Origin: Sipunculus nudus
Taxonomy: Eukaryota > Annelida > Sipuncula > Golfingiida > Sipunculidae
Direction: 5' to 3'
Assembly: GCA_026874595.1 (NCBI GenBank)
Contig: CM049320.1
Location: 10,237,464-10,301,463, forward strand
DNA: 64,000 bases
Part shown: one piece after another, positions 21,600 through 33,839 of the stretch
Numbering within the stretch: the first letter of the stretch is position 1
How the letters are laid out: every line of letters starts with the position of its first letter
Translations under genes and position numbers: made by a program
The notes under the pieces: model-generated
Database searches by the model: none
What the model was told of the DNA's origin: nothing
The model's input: only the letters and a program-made list of their open reading frames with translations

Positions 21600-22997
21600 T
21601 TTAGATTTATTTGGATCTGGTAAATATTATATTGATCTGACCAAACCAGTTAAATCTACAAATAACATTGTTGTTTGTTATTAAGTTAAATGTTTGTTTC
21701 CAATGATATTGAAAATATATCGATAGAATGAGATATAATTATAATTGTTGTAAACAAAATAAAAGTCTTTTCACCAATACTCGGATGGTATCCTCTCGGC
21801 AGGAATACGTCTACATGGTCCATATGCACTTGTAGCAATACAAGCAATTTTAAATTTCTCTTGTTAACTCCTTTTTGATGAATCAATATTTGTATGTACT
21901 TTGTCAGAAAAACTTGGAACATTGTATTTAAAATCTTGCAATACTGAAGATGTTCATGTTATTAACACAAGATTTGTAAGTTTTTTTTTCTTGTTCCGAG
22001 GGATGTTGATGATGAAAAAGAAGGTAATAAATAAATATCTAGTAATACTGAGACATCCCCCCCCCCAAGAGAGAAGAAAGAGAAAAAAAGAGTGTCAATC
22101 AAGTTTGTATCCCGCCCAAATGACCTTGATCACCGGATGTTTTCACAGTTGCGTTTTATTCCAAACAAGAAGTTGAGGATTCCTGGAGAAACGCTTTTAC
22201 ATGTTTTGACGAGTATTTGCCGAGGTACGTATTTTAACGAGTTTTCTCAATCTTAATTGTTGGATTACAATATAATTTTGTAAGCAGTAGGAATAAAAAC
22301 TAAACATCCATTTAACTGTTGGTAACGTTTTACGATTCAGCGTTCTCAGTAAGTCCTTGAGAAGTACGTACCAGAAGTTGTACCTAGCATGCGTCACTGA
22401 TTTCCGAATCCTGAATCCGCAATCGGCGTCCAACTTCTAAGGCGTAGGCGAAGCTGTCAGCTGTGGAACTGTGTGCACACTGGCAGATTTTAACAACTTT
22501 TTTATTTAGACTTGTTCATATCCAATTATAGCCTAATAATATAGGCGGTGTTATAATTTTGGACGTGTATCTCCTGTTACAGCTAAGTAAGTAAAATTGA
22601 ATGTTCGGTCTCTAATTGAAAAACTTAAATCTAAAACTAAAAGTGTGTGTGTGTGTGGGGGGGGGGGGGGATCTACATTCTCCTGTGATATTTTTTTATG
22701 CAAGCCGATTCATTCCCCTCCAAAGACCAGCGACTAATAAATTCTCATTTACCTCAATGGAAATATTTCTTTTTATCCTAATCAGATACAAATATTTTTT
22801 GTGTTTATAAATATTGGACAGTCATATTTCAAAATAATCACTGCTAATTTATATTCTAGAAGTAGTATTATCTTCAGCGATCTATGAAAATAAAATGAAT
22901 TCACTTAATTTGCTTCATGCATGGGTTCCTTTGTTTCTTAGAACATTCTACCTGTTTCCCATTGTTTATTGATTTTGATTTTGATAAAAATAAAATG

Positions 22998-23039
<42 letters not shown>

Positions 23040-24540
23040 TTATATTGGAGATAATTTATGGCCTGATCAATTATGCAAATCAAATACTTACAATATGCCA
23101 TTGGATCTTTTTAAAGTATAATATATATTTTATTCTTCACACTAAATTAAATTCATAAATTATTTATAAAAGTGAATATGTATTTTGGGAGATGTGTTTG
23201 TATTGGTTTTGTCATCCTCCACACCAATTACAATTTCTTTCAAGTTTATATACAATTATCACTCTTAATAATAATTCTATAGAGTATAGTAGTTATTTAA
23301 TTAAAACTAAAAAAATACTGGGTAACTGTAGCAGTACATTATATTTTCTGTTATGTATAATTGTAGAATCCAGGGCATCACTTGTAAATTGTGGGCCTGA
23401 CCATTACTTGCCAAACCAATAGGCATATCCTTGCAATCAATGTACGGACCAGACTGAAATCAGTTCAACTTTATCTGCCAATCAACAAATGTAGAAAATA
23501 TCAAGTAATAGAAAATAATATGTGTAATTATGTTGCTTGTTTTATATTGTCTTAACACAAATTTATTACTAATGCAATCAAACCATGCGTCTGTTACTAT
23601 TGTCCATGTTGTTTTGTTGCTGGGTGACACTTCAGGGCAAGTGGCACAATGAGCAAAATACTATAGTGTGAAGAATTTTATTCTGTTAGTCCTGTACAAT
23701 TTTCAGATCAGGACTAAGTCACTAACAGTGCTGTAAAGTTCATATAATTCATACATTAAGGATTTGACACATAATCAACAAGTCACAGGTAATCATTAAT
23801 TTAAAAAATAATGAAAAATACAAATCAACATCTCAAAATTACATATATAAGAATAACTATATTAGTACACTTTGCTTGGGCGACAGTAGTTTCATGAGGT
23901 GACTTGTTTAATCAACCATCATACACAATTTGCCAGTTAAATACTAATAATTAATTTATGTATGGTAATAATTTAAGGTGCAAAGTGTTATATACCTGAT
24001 TTATTAGCCCCCCCCCCCCCATAGAGAGATCAATTCCCGGGTGGAAGAACATGCCAACCTTAAACATTTAAACATATTACGCTACAACAATCAGATTAAT
24101 GGTGGGTGATTCCATATGAAAGAGACAAAAGGTAGTTGCCCTACCATCTCAGATTGTCTTCATTGTTTGTCATTATTTTACTTATTATTACCACATTATA
24201 GCCATGCATTCATGATTGATACCCACAGTGTTATAAGTTGGCTATACAATTGTCAAATCATGACCTAAAAACAACAACAATATGACATTTATACCGGTAT
24301 TATTTAAACGAAGATTTATAAAATGTACCACTAATTTACATTGAATTTAATCATGTTTTAAACTGATTCATCAGCTTAAGAATTATTAGACTGGATAAAA
24401 TTCTGTTTACAATACAATGGGAGAACACAAAGGTAAAAGGAATATAATTAATCCAGATCAGACTGATGCTTCAACTCAGACTGTACAGACGTGAGTTATA
24501 TTAAACAATTGTAGTTGTGCAAATAATATACATTAATCTT
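21600..24540. other. Intergenic sequence without recognisable genes
   Basis: No coding region is supported. Contents include an (AT)n array at 23000-23036, homopolymer G or C runs at 22650-22670 and 24008-24020, and unrecognised short open frames. Confidence 0.55.
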
Positions 24541-24543
24541 CCC

Positions 24544-25260
24544 TTAAATATGGAACAGCATAGCATTTAAAAAAAGTGCCAGCTTTCCAAGCATATCTGA
24601 AATGTAAGGTATATCTGGAGATATACGCTCCACATACAAATCCTTCTGAGTGAATACAACAAAGTCCCAAAACTGAACACCTGCTATCATTAGTTGGCCT
24701 TGAACCTGAGAGTAATATTCATGATTTCTTCTTAATGAAGTGGCTCCGTTTTCTTTATGCAATCAAAATTATGTATATTTATACAAGCTTCATCAACAAA
24801 CATATTTCTGGCACTGATAGGACACAGTCTCAATGATACCACGTGTTATCATGACAGACTTCCCCATCTGCTGACGATCCCTAAATACCAAAGTTATTAT
24901 TGACAACCAAACCACACTCATGAATACATACTCATGTCAACCTGGAAATAATGATAAATATTTCTTTTTTGCATGAGGCTCGTTGTGACGCCCATAATCT
25001 AAAGAAGCAACTCAGTTTTTTTTTATAAAATATACTGTTGAAAAATGAAGATGATGGTACAGCTTTCCTTAGTAAAACTCTACCAAACATTGATGCTGTT
25101 AAGCGTGAAAACCTCTCTTTTACCCTCAAGTCACAATTAGCTTGTCCCCTGGTTTCACGTTCCAGCTTAACTTAGTCAACACTGTAGCCGGTGTTTAAAT
25201 ATCTTAAGTCTGCATGAAGTTCAGTATATGAGTTCTGAGGTAAAGGTGTCACTTTGCATG
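24544..25260 (-). pseudogene. YqaJ-type (lambda-exonuclease-like) nuclease pseudogene
   Basis: On the minus strand, in order: KLERETRGQANCDLR and RFSRLTASMFGRV (about 25175-25070), a degraded RHNEPHAKK segment (about 24985), CGLVVNNNFGI followed by GSSADGEV (about 24905-24845), CPISARNMFVDEACINI (about 24835-24770), then RRNHEYYSQVQGQL and DFVVFTQKDLYVERI (24730-24610). This order matches the YqaJ recombinase/exonuclease domain found in many multi-copy invertebrate genes: RLTAS-FG entry motif, acidic catalytic site, E-x-K-C-P strand, QVQ-QL helix and DFVV-T strand. Several stops and at least two frame changes show it is dead. The E-x-K-C-P motif is disturbed. The family function in animals is unclear; many copies are linked to mobile DNA. 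Confidence 0.7.
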
Positions 25261-25833
25261 GTGACATCACAGGATTAGGTGATGTCTGGATGTTTCTTAT
25301 CTGATATTTGAAAAAACCAATTCGTGATCAAAGCGTACCCTTTAAAACATTATGAAATACATGAGTAGGGTGTAATGATGCCTCATGACCTGAAGTGATG
25401 AATAATATGATACGTACAAGACATATTAAGTTTACTTCATTTAAGTAAAGATCATATTTTTCACAGGATCTTCTCAGAAAAGTTATATTGTGTCAAACTG
25501 TAATTATAAAATTTATTGCTAAACAGTTTATCATTAACTGGCACATAGGTTTATTGGCTATCGTTTCACGTCTGATGTTTAAATATTGTCCACTATCAAT
25601 GCAGGGGGAGTTTTGTATCGTAATGTATACTTGCACCAGTGCATCTCCGGCTCTTCGAGAATTCTCCGACTTTTAGACATACCGTTTGTTTACAAACAAC
25701 CGAGGTCAGCTGTCATGAATGATAGATATCTGTTCAGCACTGTCACCTTTTAATCATCATCAATTTATGAAAATTATGTTACATGGTTGGAGGAAAATGC
25801 AAATTTTGTAAATTTATTTAACCCTGCTTTAGG

Positions 25834-25888
25834 GTGTGACTCTGAACAGTGTGACTCTGAACAGTGTGACTCTGAACAGTGTGACTCT
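25834..25888. repeat. 15-bp tandem repeat, 3.7 units
   Basis: GTGTGACTCTGAACA repeats four times (the last incomplete) with no mismatches. It lies between the YqaJ pseudogene and its possible first exon. Confidence 0.95.
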
Positions 25889-25976
25889 GTAACTCTTGTG
25901 TCGTCCAGCTCCAGATGGTGATCATGGGGTCTTCCAGTTTTTTTTTTTCAACTAGCGCCAGCACTACCTACCTACA

Positions 25977-26101
25977 TATCCCTGAGAGTAATAATTTATA
26001 CCTTTCTGTAGTGTGTTAAGTGATAAATTTTCGTGGTCCAGAAGAAATGACACGGATATACTCTCAGGGATATGTGCAAGGGAGTCGTTAGGTGCTGCCA
26101 T
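25977..26101 (-). CDS. Possible first coding exon linked to the YqaJ gene
   Basis: The minus-strand ATG at 26101 opens MAAPNDSLAHIPESI and continues to NTLQKGINYYSQGYV, then meets a GTAGGT donor-like sequence near 25976. A leucine-rich start followed by KG-x2-YY-x2-GYV resembles the N-terminal segment that precedes SWIM zinc fingers in some YqaJ-containing invertebrate proteins. This is recall and weak. Upstream DNA is CpG-rich with a GGGCGGGG GC box (26169-26176), unlike its surroundings. No SWIM domain was found between here and 25260. It could equally be a chance frame. Confidence 0.25.
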
Positions 26102-26239
26102 GTTGTCGTCTGCTGAGATCCCGCGTCCGCATGTAAGCAATTTGAGGCATAGCAACCGTCGTTAAGGTGGGCGGGGCTTAAGGCCATGCCGTCGGAACTG
26201 TCAATAACCCCCTCTTTTGGTATAAACAAGAGCAATTAA

Positions 26240-27700
26240 AATTTTGATATGTCAGGTTTTGATAATAAATTTTCACTGGGAGAGTTTCCTGATTAATTAA
26301 TGACATTTATATGCACTGATCCATCTAAATTCTTTTCCTGTCAAGCGTTACAAAAACCTACACTTACTTTAACAGTAAAATAAAGAATATAAATCCCGAG
26401 AACCACGATGCTTAGCTAATATTATACCAACAGTAAATTCTTTATGTGGAAATGTGTATGTGTTTGAACAATACATGTAAACGAAACATTGGTCGAGGGG
26501 ACACATTTAGGATCCGTCTTAGGAAATAGGAAACAGGCTTCCGCGAACTTGGGGTTTTGTTATTTATTTCGAAAATGAGGGTTCCTGTGTTGTTCTTAAA
26601 TGTGACACCCTTTTTAACATCCGTTTGCTTAAGAAAACAGAAATATTATACCGCCCATCACTTCTCATTTATTACATATATTTTAATGGTATATTTAGAC
26701 ATCCGAATTACAACAATCGTGCAATGTTCTCAGAAGACGATTCATGAGTAGCCCTTCAACCAGATATAAATAAATAAAATACCCAAATATTTCATACACA
26801 TATAGCCTTGAAATAAGGCTTGATAATGTATTTGCTATCAATTTGCTCTAAAAACCCTGTTGATAGTATGACACATATGGCATCGAGGAGTTTTTATTTT
26901 TTTCTTTCACTTTGAATTGTTAATAGATATTTTGAGACTTACAAGTGTCAGTTAACATCTTATTAACCTAAAGCAACATCTCCCTTAGACCAACAATTAA
27001 GTTACGTTATTTAACCAGACAAACCCATGCATTCTGTCAGGTAAAAATTCCACATATATAGACAATAAATATTGTCTCATAATGTCATCTGTCAGCTGAG
27101 CGTCATGAACCATGGGTCACATGTTTTGGTATCAATGACCCTATCACCGTAATGCCCCATCGGCAGATATTCATAGTTGAGTTGAGTATGATGGAACATG
27201 TCTATTGTTCTTTGACTTAAAAATACCAAGGATTTTGTTGCGATTGAGTTTCCAGGAATTGAAGGACATCATTAATTTTTTTCAGAAAATAAAATACAAA
27301 AGGCGAATAATCTGCCTATAAATAAAAATGTTTCGTAACAATCTTCCTTCATGAACATCCCAAACTTCCGCTTGACGAAGTTCTTAAGTCCAGGGAACCA
27401 TTCTGGGTTTTGTTAAGTCTGACAATATCAAAACTCATATCACAGATTGGTTTTGTAGAAAAAATAGACAAATCGCTAACTTTTTATCCGCAGTTTATAA
27501 CCAAACCCTCCTCACGTTTGAGACCCTTCCTATCAAACTAGCGACTCCTACTAATATTGGGTGTTTGGGTCTGATTCACCGATAATCTGGAGGATCTGAC
27601 CCTTGTATTTTCAGAGTTCCCTTAGAAAAATACACTCATTTAAACCTGAACATAGGAGACCGTAATAACGCTCTATGGACACAATGAATTTACTGTATGA
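26240..27700. other. Intergenic sequence without recognisable genes
   Basis: AT-rich sequence with short random open frames only. Nothing is supported as a gene or element. Confidence 0.5.
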
Positions 27701-27714
27701 ACCTCATTTATTGA

Positions 27715-28112
27715 TTGCCTCGATTGAGGATATATTTTTTTCGGTGGAGGTAACCGCCTCCATATTTAATGTTTGCTTGATTAAGTACTCTGTATACATC
27801 TGCAGAATTCAGGTTTCGGGCTACGTGACATGGGCTTACGCGCGATGATACTGGTGTCAACAGGTTCTTTGTATTACTCATGCGGTGTATGTCTTTATAA
27901 TTCCCATTGGTGATCCAGAACACCTTAAGAGACTTATTGGTTTGTGAAGGAAACACGACTCTTCTGCATAGTCTCCTCATTAAGCCCATAGTGACCTCCC
28001 TTGGATGGTTGCCGACCTTGAAAAATCTCGCCATTTCGTCTAAGATTCGAACTTATGATCTAACGGTTTGTGGCCATGTGCTCTACCCCATTAGGCCAGA
28101 CTTTTTTTTATT
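27715..28112 (-). mobile_element. tRNA-derived SINE-like element
   Basis: The minus strand starts near 28112 with GGCCTAATGGGGTAGAGCA (box-A-like). The box B motif GTTCGAATC lies at 28052-28041, at about normal tRNA spacing. The head does not fold into a complete tRNA: only part of the acceptor stem (GTCT/AGAC) can pair. A roughly 300-bp body follows. This is better read as a tRNA-derived SINE or tRNA pseudogene than as a functional tRNA. The long open frame across it is incidental. Confidence 0.5.
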
Positions 28113-28159
28113 CTTTGGTTTACGAACATGTTTGACAAAAGTGATAGGTAGGAGGTAGG

Positions 28160-30110
28160 AAAAACAAAAAATGGAACAAACCTGGATACTGGTGTTCGTG
28201 AATCCTGTATTGTACAGTTGGGTTATAAAATTCATTTTTAAATGGCACTATATAAACCTATAGAAAAAATATAAAATAATATATAAAATTATTAAAATAT
28301 TATCATCCTCTTGAGTTTTACACATGAATTATGCGTGTGCCATGTTATTTCAAGCCATTCAAATGTCAGCGAAGGTAAAATAATGACAAATAAAAAGTTT
28401 AAAGAGTAAACTTATTAAGTTATATATGATTTCATACACACCTGAAATAAAACTTCAGTCACTGTCCCTGATAAGTGACTTGCCTATTTTATCAAGATTT
28501 ACAAATTAAAGACCAGTCAAATACTTATACAAATACAAAATAATATATTTTTGTCATATATGCAAGGAGAAAACTAAATATTCACTGCTAGCATGATAGA
28601 CTGCAATTTTTATTTTTCAGTCGTGAATGACATTATCAATGACAATATGCAACTTGCAGTTATTCACCTATTATATTATCAAATGTCAACAACATGGAAC
28701 TCGGAGTCGGAGTGGTTTGATTCATGACCATGACCTTTCCTTTTTTTTGTGTTGCGCATGTTTGATAGTCCTTTGAATATACAACTTCTAATAAAGTGAC
28801 ATTTCCATTGGAGATCACATTTGAATATACAACAACTGCTAATAAAGTGACGTTTCCATTATTCACATTGAATAATTCAACTATTTCAAAAGTTTAAAAA
28901 GTATTAATAAATTTTATTAATTAATAAAGATCTGCATTTCTTACCACGGCCGTGACAGCACGTACCGTACTCAGTTAGATTAATATGCCGTCACTTGGCC
29001 ACTGGCAGTCCGGTATTGCTTTAGCGGCTTCCATACACATCAAAGCTTCCAACACATCCGTTTGGAACAATTAAATGAATCCTTTCAAAGTTTTTGCATT
29101 TTAAAGGGCTTTCATTTTAGCTTGCTTTTGTATTGACTTTAAAAATACCCGCAAAGCCTACGCTTCACGTAAACCCGCGCCAATAACACTACAGATAGTC
29201 GGAAATCCTGCAGAAACCTTGAGAATTCCTGGAGTTTTCAAAGAATACATGACCTCATGCAGTATATAATTTGATCTGTTCTGTAATTTTCTTTTAAGCG
29301 TTACAAGACTACGTTTTTAACTTTTGACAAGTTATAATATTTTTAAAGAGTAAACTTCCGAAACTTCGCCAATTTTCAGTAATAAATAGCGTCTGACTTT
29401 GAGTACAAAAATTAGTCTTAGAAGTAAATTTGTTTGTATATCCAGCAAGTTATTAACCGTGGCAAGCTGGTAAAGCCGCTATGCAACCAAACAAAACTAA
29501 TTTTCTTTTCTAATTTACATCTATCTAAAACAAATATGTTTAAAGAGATAAATATGACATAAACGCTGGTTTAAAAATGTACCCTAGTGCAGAAAACGAC
29601 CTTTGAAAACTCTCAAAGAATTCTCAAATTTCCTGCTGAATCTTTTGACTACTTGATGGCCAATCAATTGCATTTATGGCCCAAGGATACCCTATTGTGA
29701 TTGGCTTAAACCTCCATCTGTCATTACGAAGGTGACCTTATTAGCCAATCATAAGAGTTCTAACGTTTGAGGTGATCAAATACACACGGTCACTGAACAT
29801 TTCATTTGTCAACAACCGTGTTGGATTCAGCGACGCAATATAAAAGGGAAAAAAAGTCAAAATGCCAATTTTATTTTTTTTTTCTAAAATGAGGATATCG
29901 GAGGTCGGCGGGTTTGTAAACCGAAACATGTACTGTTCAGACAACCACATATATTCACATAAGGAATTTACTGTTGGTATAATATTAGCTAAGCAGCATG
30001 CTTCATGGGATTTAAATAACTTATTTCACTAAATCATTTAAAGCTAAAGAATATAAAGGATTCTCTTAAAATAGCCAACTAGGTACACAATTCACAGTTT
30101 TGTTTTCGTA
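28160..30110. other. Intergenic sequence without recognisable genes
   Basis: AT-rich DNA with poly-T tracts. A small local duplication (AATAAAGTGACRTTTCCATT at about 28790 and 28841) is visible. No coding region is supported. Confidence 0.5.
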
Positions 30111-30119
30111 AGTGTTATG

Positions 30120-30122
30120 TAT

Positions 30123-30188
<66 letters not shown>
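30120..30188. repeat. (AT)n microsatellite
   Basis: Nearly perfect AT run with one AAAT interruption near 30136. Confidence 0.95.
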
Positions 30189-30191
<3 letters not shown>

Positions 30192-31071
30192 TGTGCGTGG
30201 GTCTTTCTTTGAAGAATATAACCCTTGGAATTGTATTTGGTAATATTTAAAGGTAAAAGCTTGGTATTATGGAGAAAATCATATTTGTGGATTTTTACCA
30301 TGATTAAAATTAACTGTTCTAGTTTGAAATTTTCAGCGATATCGTAAAACTATGTAACACACATATGGTACCAGTACTGTTCTGTTCTTTACAGACTTCT
30401 GTGTTTTCCTGGAAGTCCATTGTCTATTGCGTTATGTATAATTTATATGATTTGAAGAAACAATGAATAATACATAGCTTCGATCCCGGCGCTGATAAAG
30501 GAGTACGTTGTTGTGGCTCGTCCAAAGTGGGAAGTTTTCTCTGCAATCTCAAAGTTTCCTCCACCTCACAGAGTACCTCTGTTAGTAATCTTAAGATTTG
30601 TACAATTCATATAATAGATAAATTCCATCAGCTACCATAAACATTCAATATATGAGTAAATTTTCTTAAACTTCATGAACTTTTATGAAAGTTATAATTA
30701 GTGTCTGTTCAGGTATCGTTGAAAAATACATTATTCATTATGTAGTATTGATTATGTGACGCCTTGATCGTATATTGTACGATATAAATCAACTAGCATG
30801 CTTACTGTATATATCGCCGTTTTACCTTTAAATATAAACATAAATCAATATACAGTACTGACTTACCAAGCAAGGTACTGTCTGTCCTCATGCATAAAAT
30901 ACAGTAAATCTTCAATCACGAATAAATTATGTAATAAATTTGTATGATAAGATAAAATAACAGAACATTACAGGTGTGTTTTTAAAAGGTAGATTCATGA
31001 ACTGTTGGTGTCACTGTCTCTCGAACAAAGGGTGAAATAAACAGTACAAAACGAATGATGTGTTATAATGT

Positions 31072-31325
31072 GAACCGTGGTGGTGTAAGGGCAAAGATGA
31101 TGGACATGTAATCAAGTGGTCATAGGTTCGAATCCCGTAGCCACGTACTTCTTCAATAAGACCCTTAAGCAAGGTCTCGTCCACAAGTGTGCGTATTTCT
31201 ACCCAGCATTTCAAATTGGTACCAGATTAAGTGGCATCTGCGTATGGCAGGTTGTAGTGACTTCAAAACCCGTGTGTGCGTCCTGTACCGTCCCCAGGGA
31301 GCTAACAACAGGAGGTTAATTGTTA
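31072..31325 (+). mobile_element. tRNA-derived SINE-like element
   Basis: The head has a box A (TGGTGTAAGGG, 31081-31091) and a perfect box B (GGTTCGAATCC, 31125-31135). CCGTGG at the start can pair with CCACG after box B, giving a partial acceptor stem. The body (AAGACCCTTAAGCAAGGTCT) resembles the AAGACACTTAA-type segment common in animal SINEs. The 3' limit is uncertain. The open frames on both strands are incidental. Confidence 0.6.
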
Positions 31326-31644
31326 TTCGTTATCTGAGCCAGTAATTAGAAAGGGGACAGTAAACCTACATTTTATTAATTTTTTTTATTAAACCTTCTG
31401 GATTTCAGGTTCTGTCAACACTTATTTAGGAATCATTTATTGTCGTTATGATATTAGTGTATATTTCTGAGCTTCTATTTCAGATACGGATTAAGGTTGC
31501 ATGGGGCTCCTGACTGTACTTAGACAAGGGCCCTTTAATTAAATAAAAAGGTGTGTACAAATTTACAAGGAATTATGATTAACTGAATCGTAATCTTATT
31601 GACTTTCACCCACTTTCACTTCGTTTAAGTGGTGATGTCTGTAA

Positions 31645-33390
31645 TCGGCATGAAGTTTACCTTAAAGTGTCTGGTTATACTATAAAACAATATCTGTGTC
31701 AGAGTTATGAGTTGTTTTAAATACATTTTCATATCCATTCAGTAGATGTGTCAAATAAACTGACGCATTTTTCAGTCAATTACGCTCTTTCCACAGCGCT
31801 TTAACTATAGACCTCCTGCCTATATCGTATAAGCGCTGTTTGTTATGATCTCGTATCCTGAATTGCTTCACCAGAGGGGAGCACTGTATTTTTGTCCAAT
31901 CAGATGAGACCTTGTGCTAAAAGACACATACAAGCGAGGACTACACGGAGCCAATCATGTTCACATCGTTTGAGTGACAGCTCATCGCCTCGGTAACATG
32001 CCACAGGCTCAGAAAGAATTGCCCCAGACGTGCTTTGCTTAGGGACTTGAGCACATAGGATGCTCGCCCGTTGAGCTGTAATTCAAACAAAACGTAACAA
32101 CAAAGGCTGCGTGCACACCTCGCTGGCTGGTTTCACTTCTGCAGACAACAGACACATGGCCACGCTAACACAGTCATAATGTCATAATTGAATAGGTCGA
32201 CGATGCGAGAACGCAGAGGGAGCAATTTAAATTCGACCGTTCACGCTCATCAAGCGGCGCTTGAAGCGCAGCTATGGCCGGAGCCAGGATGCCTGTCGAG
32301 TGTTTGTTTATTGGCATCTGGTTGGCTGCTTGTCACATCATACGCACGTTTATTTTAGCGGACAACGAACCGCCATCTGATGTCTGAATATATCATAACC
32401 GGTCAAAGCTGGCAGCGTGAAAATCAGTTGCTTCTTTAGAAGCGCAAGATTTCCGCTGCCTCGGCAGCGTATCAGTCAATTTGTAAAATGTGAATGAGGC
32501 GATTTATAAATTGACGAAAATGTTGAGGGTATTAACAAATTAACTGATATTAGTCTTTGACTGTAACATATATGTACGTATATATATATGTATATATATA
32601 TATTTATGATATATACACATATTAATTTGACATGTTTTAACAAAAAAGATATTATATCGCGGCACTCTCCATGGCTCAAAAGATCCTGTACGGCAGTCTG
32701 CAGGGGGGTGGGGTGGAGGAAACCAAAGATCCCGGAGAAAATCAACTTGGGGACTATGACATTTCTCATGGCCACGTCGGGGATATAACCAGACTGCCCA
32801 GCGCAGAGAGCTGAGCGTTTTGCCCCTCGATTATCTAATGTATATAGTTAAACTTATCTAATAACATAAAATTCAGTTTTGTCGGAAAGTTGCATCTATA
32901 GAAAATATCAAAAATAAAAGAAGAAAGATTTTCTAATAGCTTAAAACATCAGAGGTGTACAATAACCCAGGGAACATTGAGATATATTAAACTGCATATT
33001 TTAGTTTAAAGATGAACACTTGTAAGCGCACTATGACATTGGATATCAATAATGCTGTCCACGTTAAGTATACAGGAATTCCGAATCAAACGTTGATTGT
33101 TAAATAAGACGTTATAAGGATGAGGTCCACTAAATTTAAGGTAAACTTTAAGCATACTTTACACTTTAGTTCGAGGCACCAGTCGCATCGATGCAAATAA
33201 TTTACGAGTTTGTGCTTTCGGTTCGCAAAGTACTTATCCAAGAAACATGAAACGTTTTGGATTTTCTGTTAACATTAAAGGTACACGGATTACAGGATCA
33301 CTTCGGAAAAGCTTTTTTTCTCAAAAACTATGGATGGTAATAAAAACATTCTCAATTTACTTTTAAATTTTGTTGTGTAAAAATAAACGT
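31645..33390 (+). repeat. Segmental duplication, copy 1 (paired with 35080-36090)
   Basis: Colinear, same-strand homology with 35080-36090. Anchors: CGGCATGAAGTTTACCTTAA (31648), CAAATAAACTGA (31753), GGAGAAAATCAA (32734), CATGGCCAC (32769), GCGCAGAGAG (32801), ATTCCGAATCAAACG (33077) and AACGTTTTGGATTTT (33250). Copy 1 is longer because it contains a 691-bp insertion. The central GC-rich part (32650-32840) contains GGAGGAAACC...CCCGGAGAAAA, a motif widely dispersed in animal repeats. Confidence 0.8.
31781..32471. mobile_element. 691-bp insertion with 9-bp target-site duplication
   Basis: The element is flanked by TCAGTCAAT at 31772-31780 and 32472-32480. The paralogous locus has a single TCAGTCAAT at 35214-35222 and no insert, which gives a ready-made empty site. 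The ends are short inverted repeats (TACGCT...AGCGTA), with AGCGCT/AAGCGC words near both ends. It is more GC- and CpG-rich than its surroundings and contains no sizeable open frame. The likely reading is a non-autonomous DNA transposon. Superfamilies that make 8-9 bp duplications (Mutator-like, Merlin, hAT, P) are candidates. Loss from copy 2 by recombination between the repeats is the alternative. Confidence 0.65.
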
Positions 33391-33660
33391 AATACTGAAG
33401 GAATTTGATGGTGTATTTTTATGGCACACATAACGGTTACCATGGCCAGAATAATAAATTACCAAAACTACATCACGGCCGTAATAAAACCGATAAAGCT
33501 GAAACATTTGTTGTGTTATTTTAAATGCTAACACATATGTACTGAATCAACGTAATCTTCACTTTTTTATATTGATCAGGTGTTGATGGCCATTTGTTGT
33601 GGTATCTGGTGATATTTTCTTGATGAAAAACCTTGTCCCCTGTTGTATTTCATGAAGTAA

Positions 33661-33760
33661 TACAGTCAAACCTCTATAATGTGCGCACCCTTGGGACTGT
33701 GCTGAACTTCCCACTTTATAGAGGGGCCCACTATATGAAGGAAAGAGCTGCCATATTCAG
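33661..33760. mobile_element. pogo/Tigger-like terminal sequence
   Basis: TACAGTCAAACCTCTATAAT follows a TA and resembles ends of pogo/Tigger-class transposons. CCTCTATAATGTG pairs with CACTTTATAGAGG at 33711-33723, making a short foldback. The opposite end was not located. Confidence 0.35.
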
Positions 33761-33839
33761 TGTTACCACCTACTTTAAAATATTACTAATAAAATTACTA
33801 ATAATTACTAATATATATATATATCTGTGTGTTAAATAA

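Noticed and set aside
25834-25888. CRISPR-like array
   Set aside because: Repeat units are contiguous with no spacers, and the genome is eukaryotic.
28020-28112. Functional tRNA gene on the minus strand
   Set aside because: Boxes A and B are present, but the acceptor and anticodon stems do not pair properly, so it is called SINE-like.
31072-31145. Functional tRNA gene on the plus strand
   Set aside because: The tRNA-like head has a good box B but incomplete stems and is followed by a SINE-type body.
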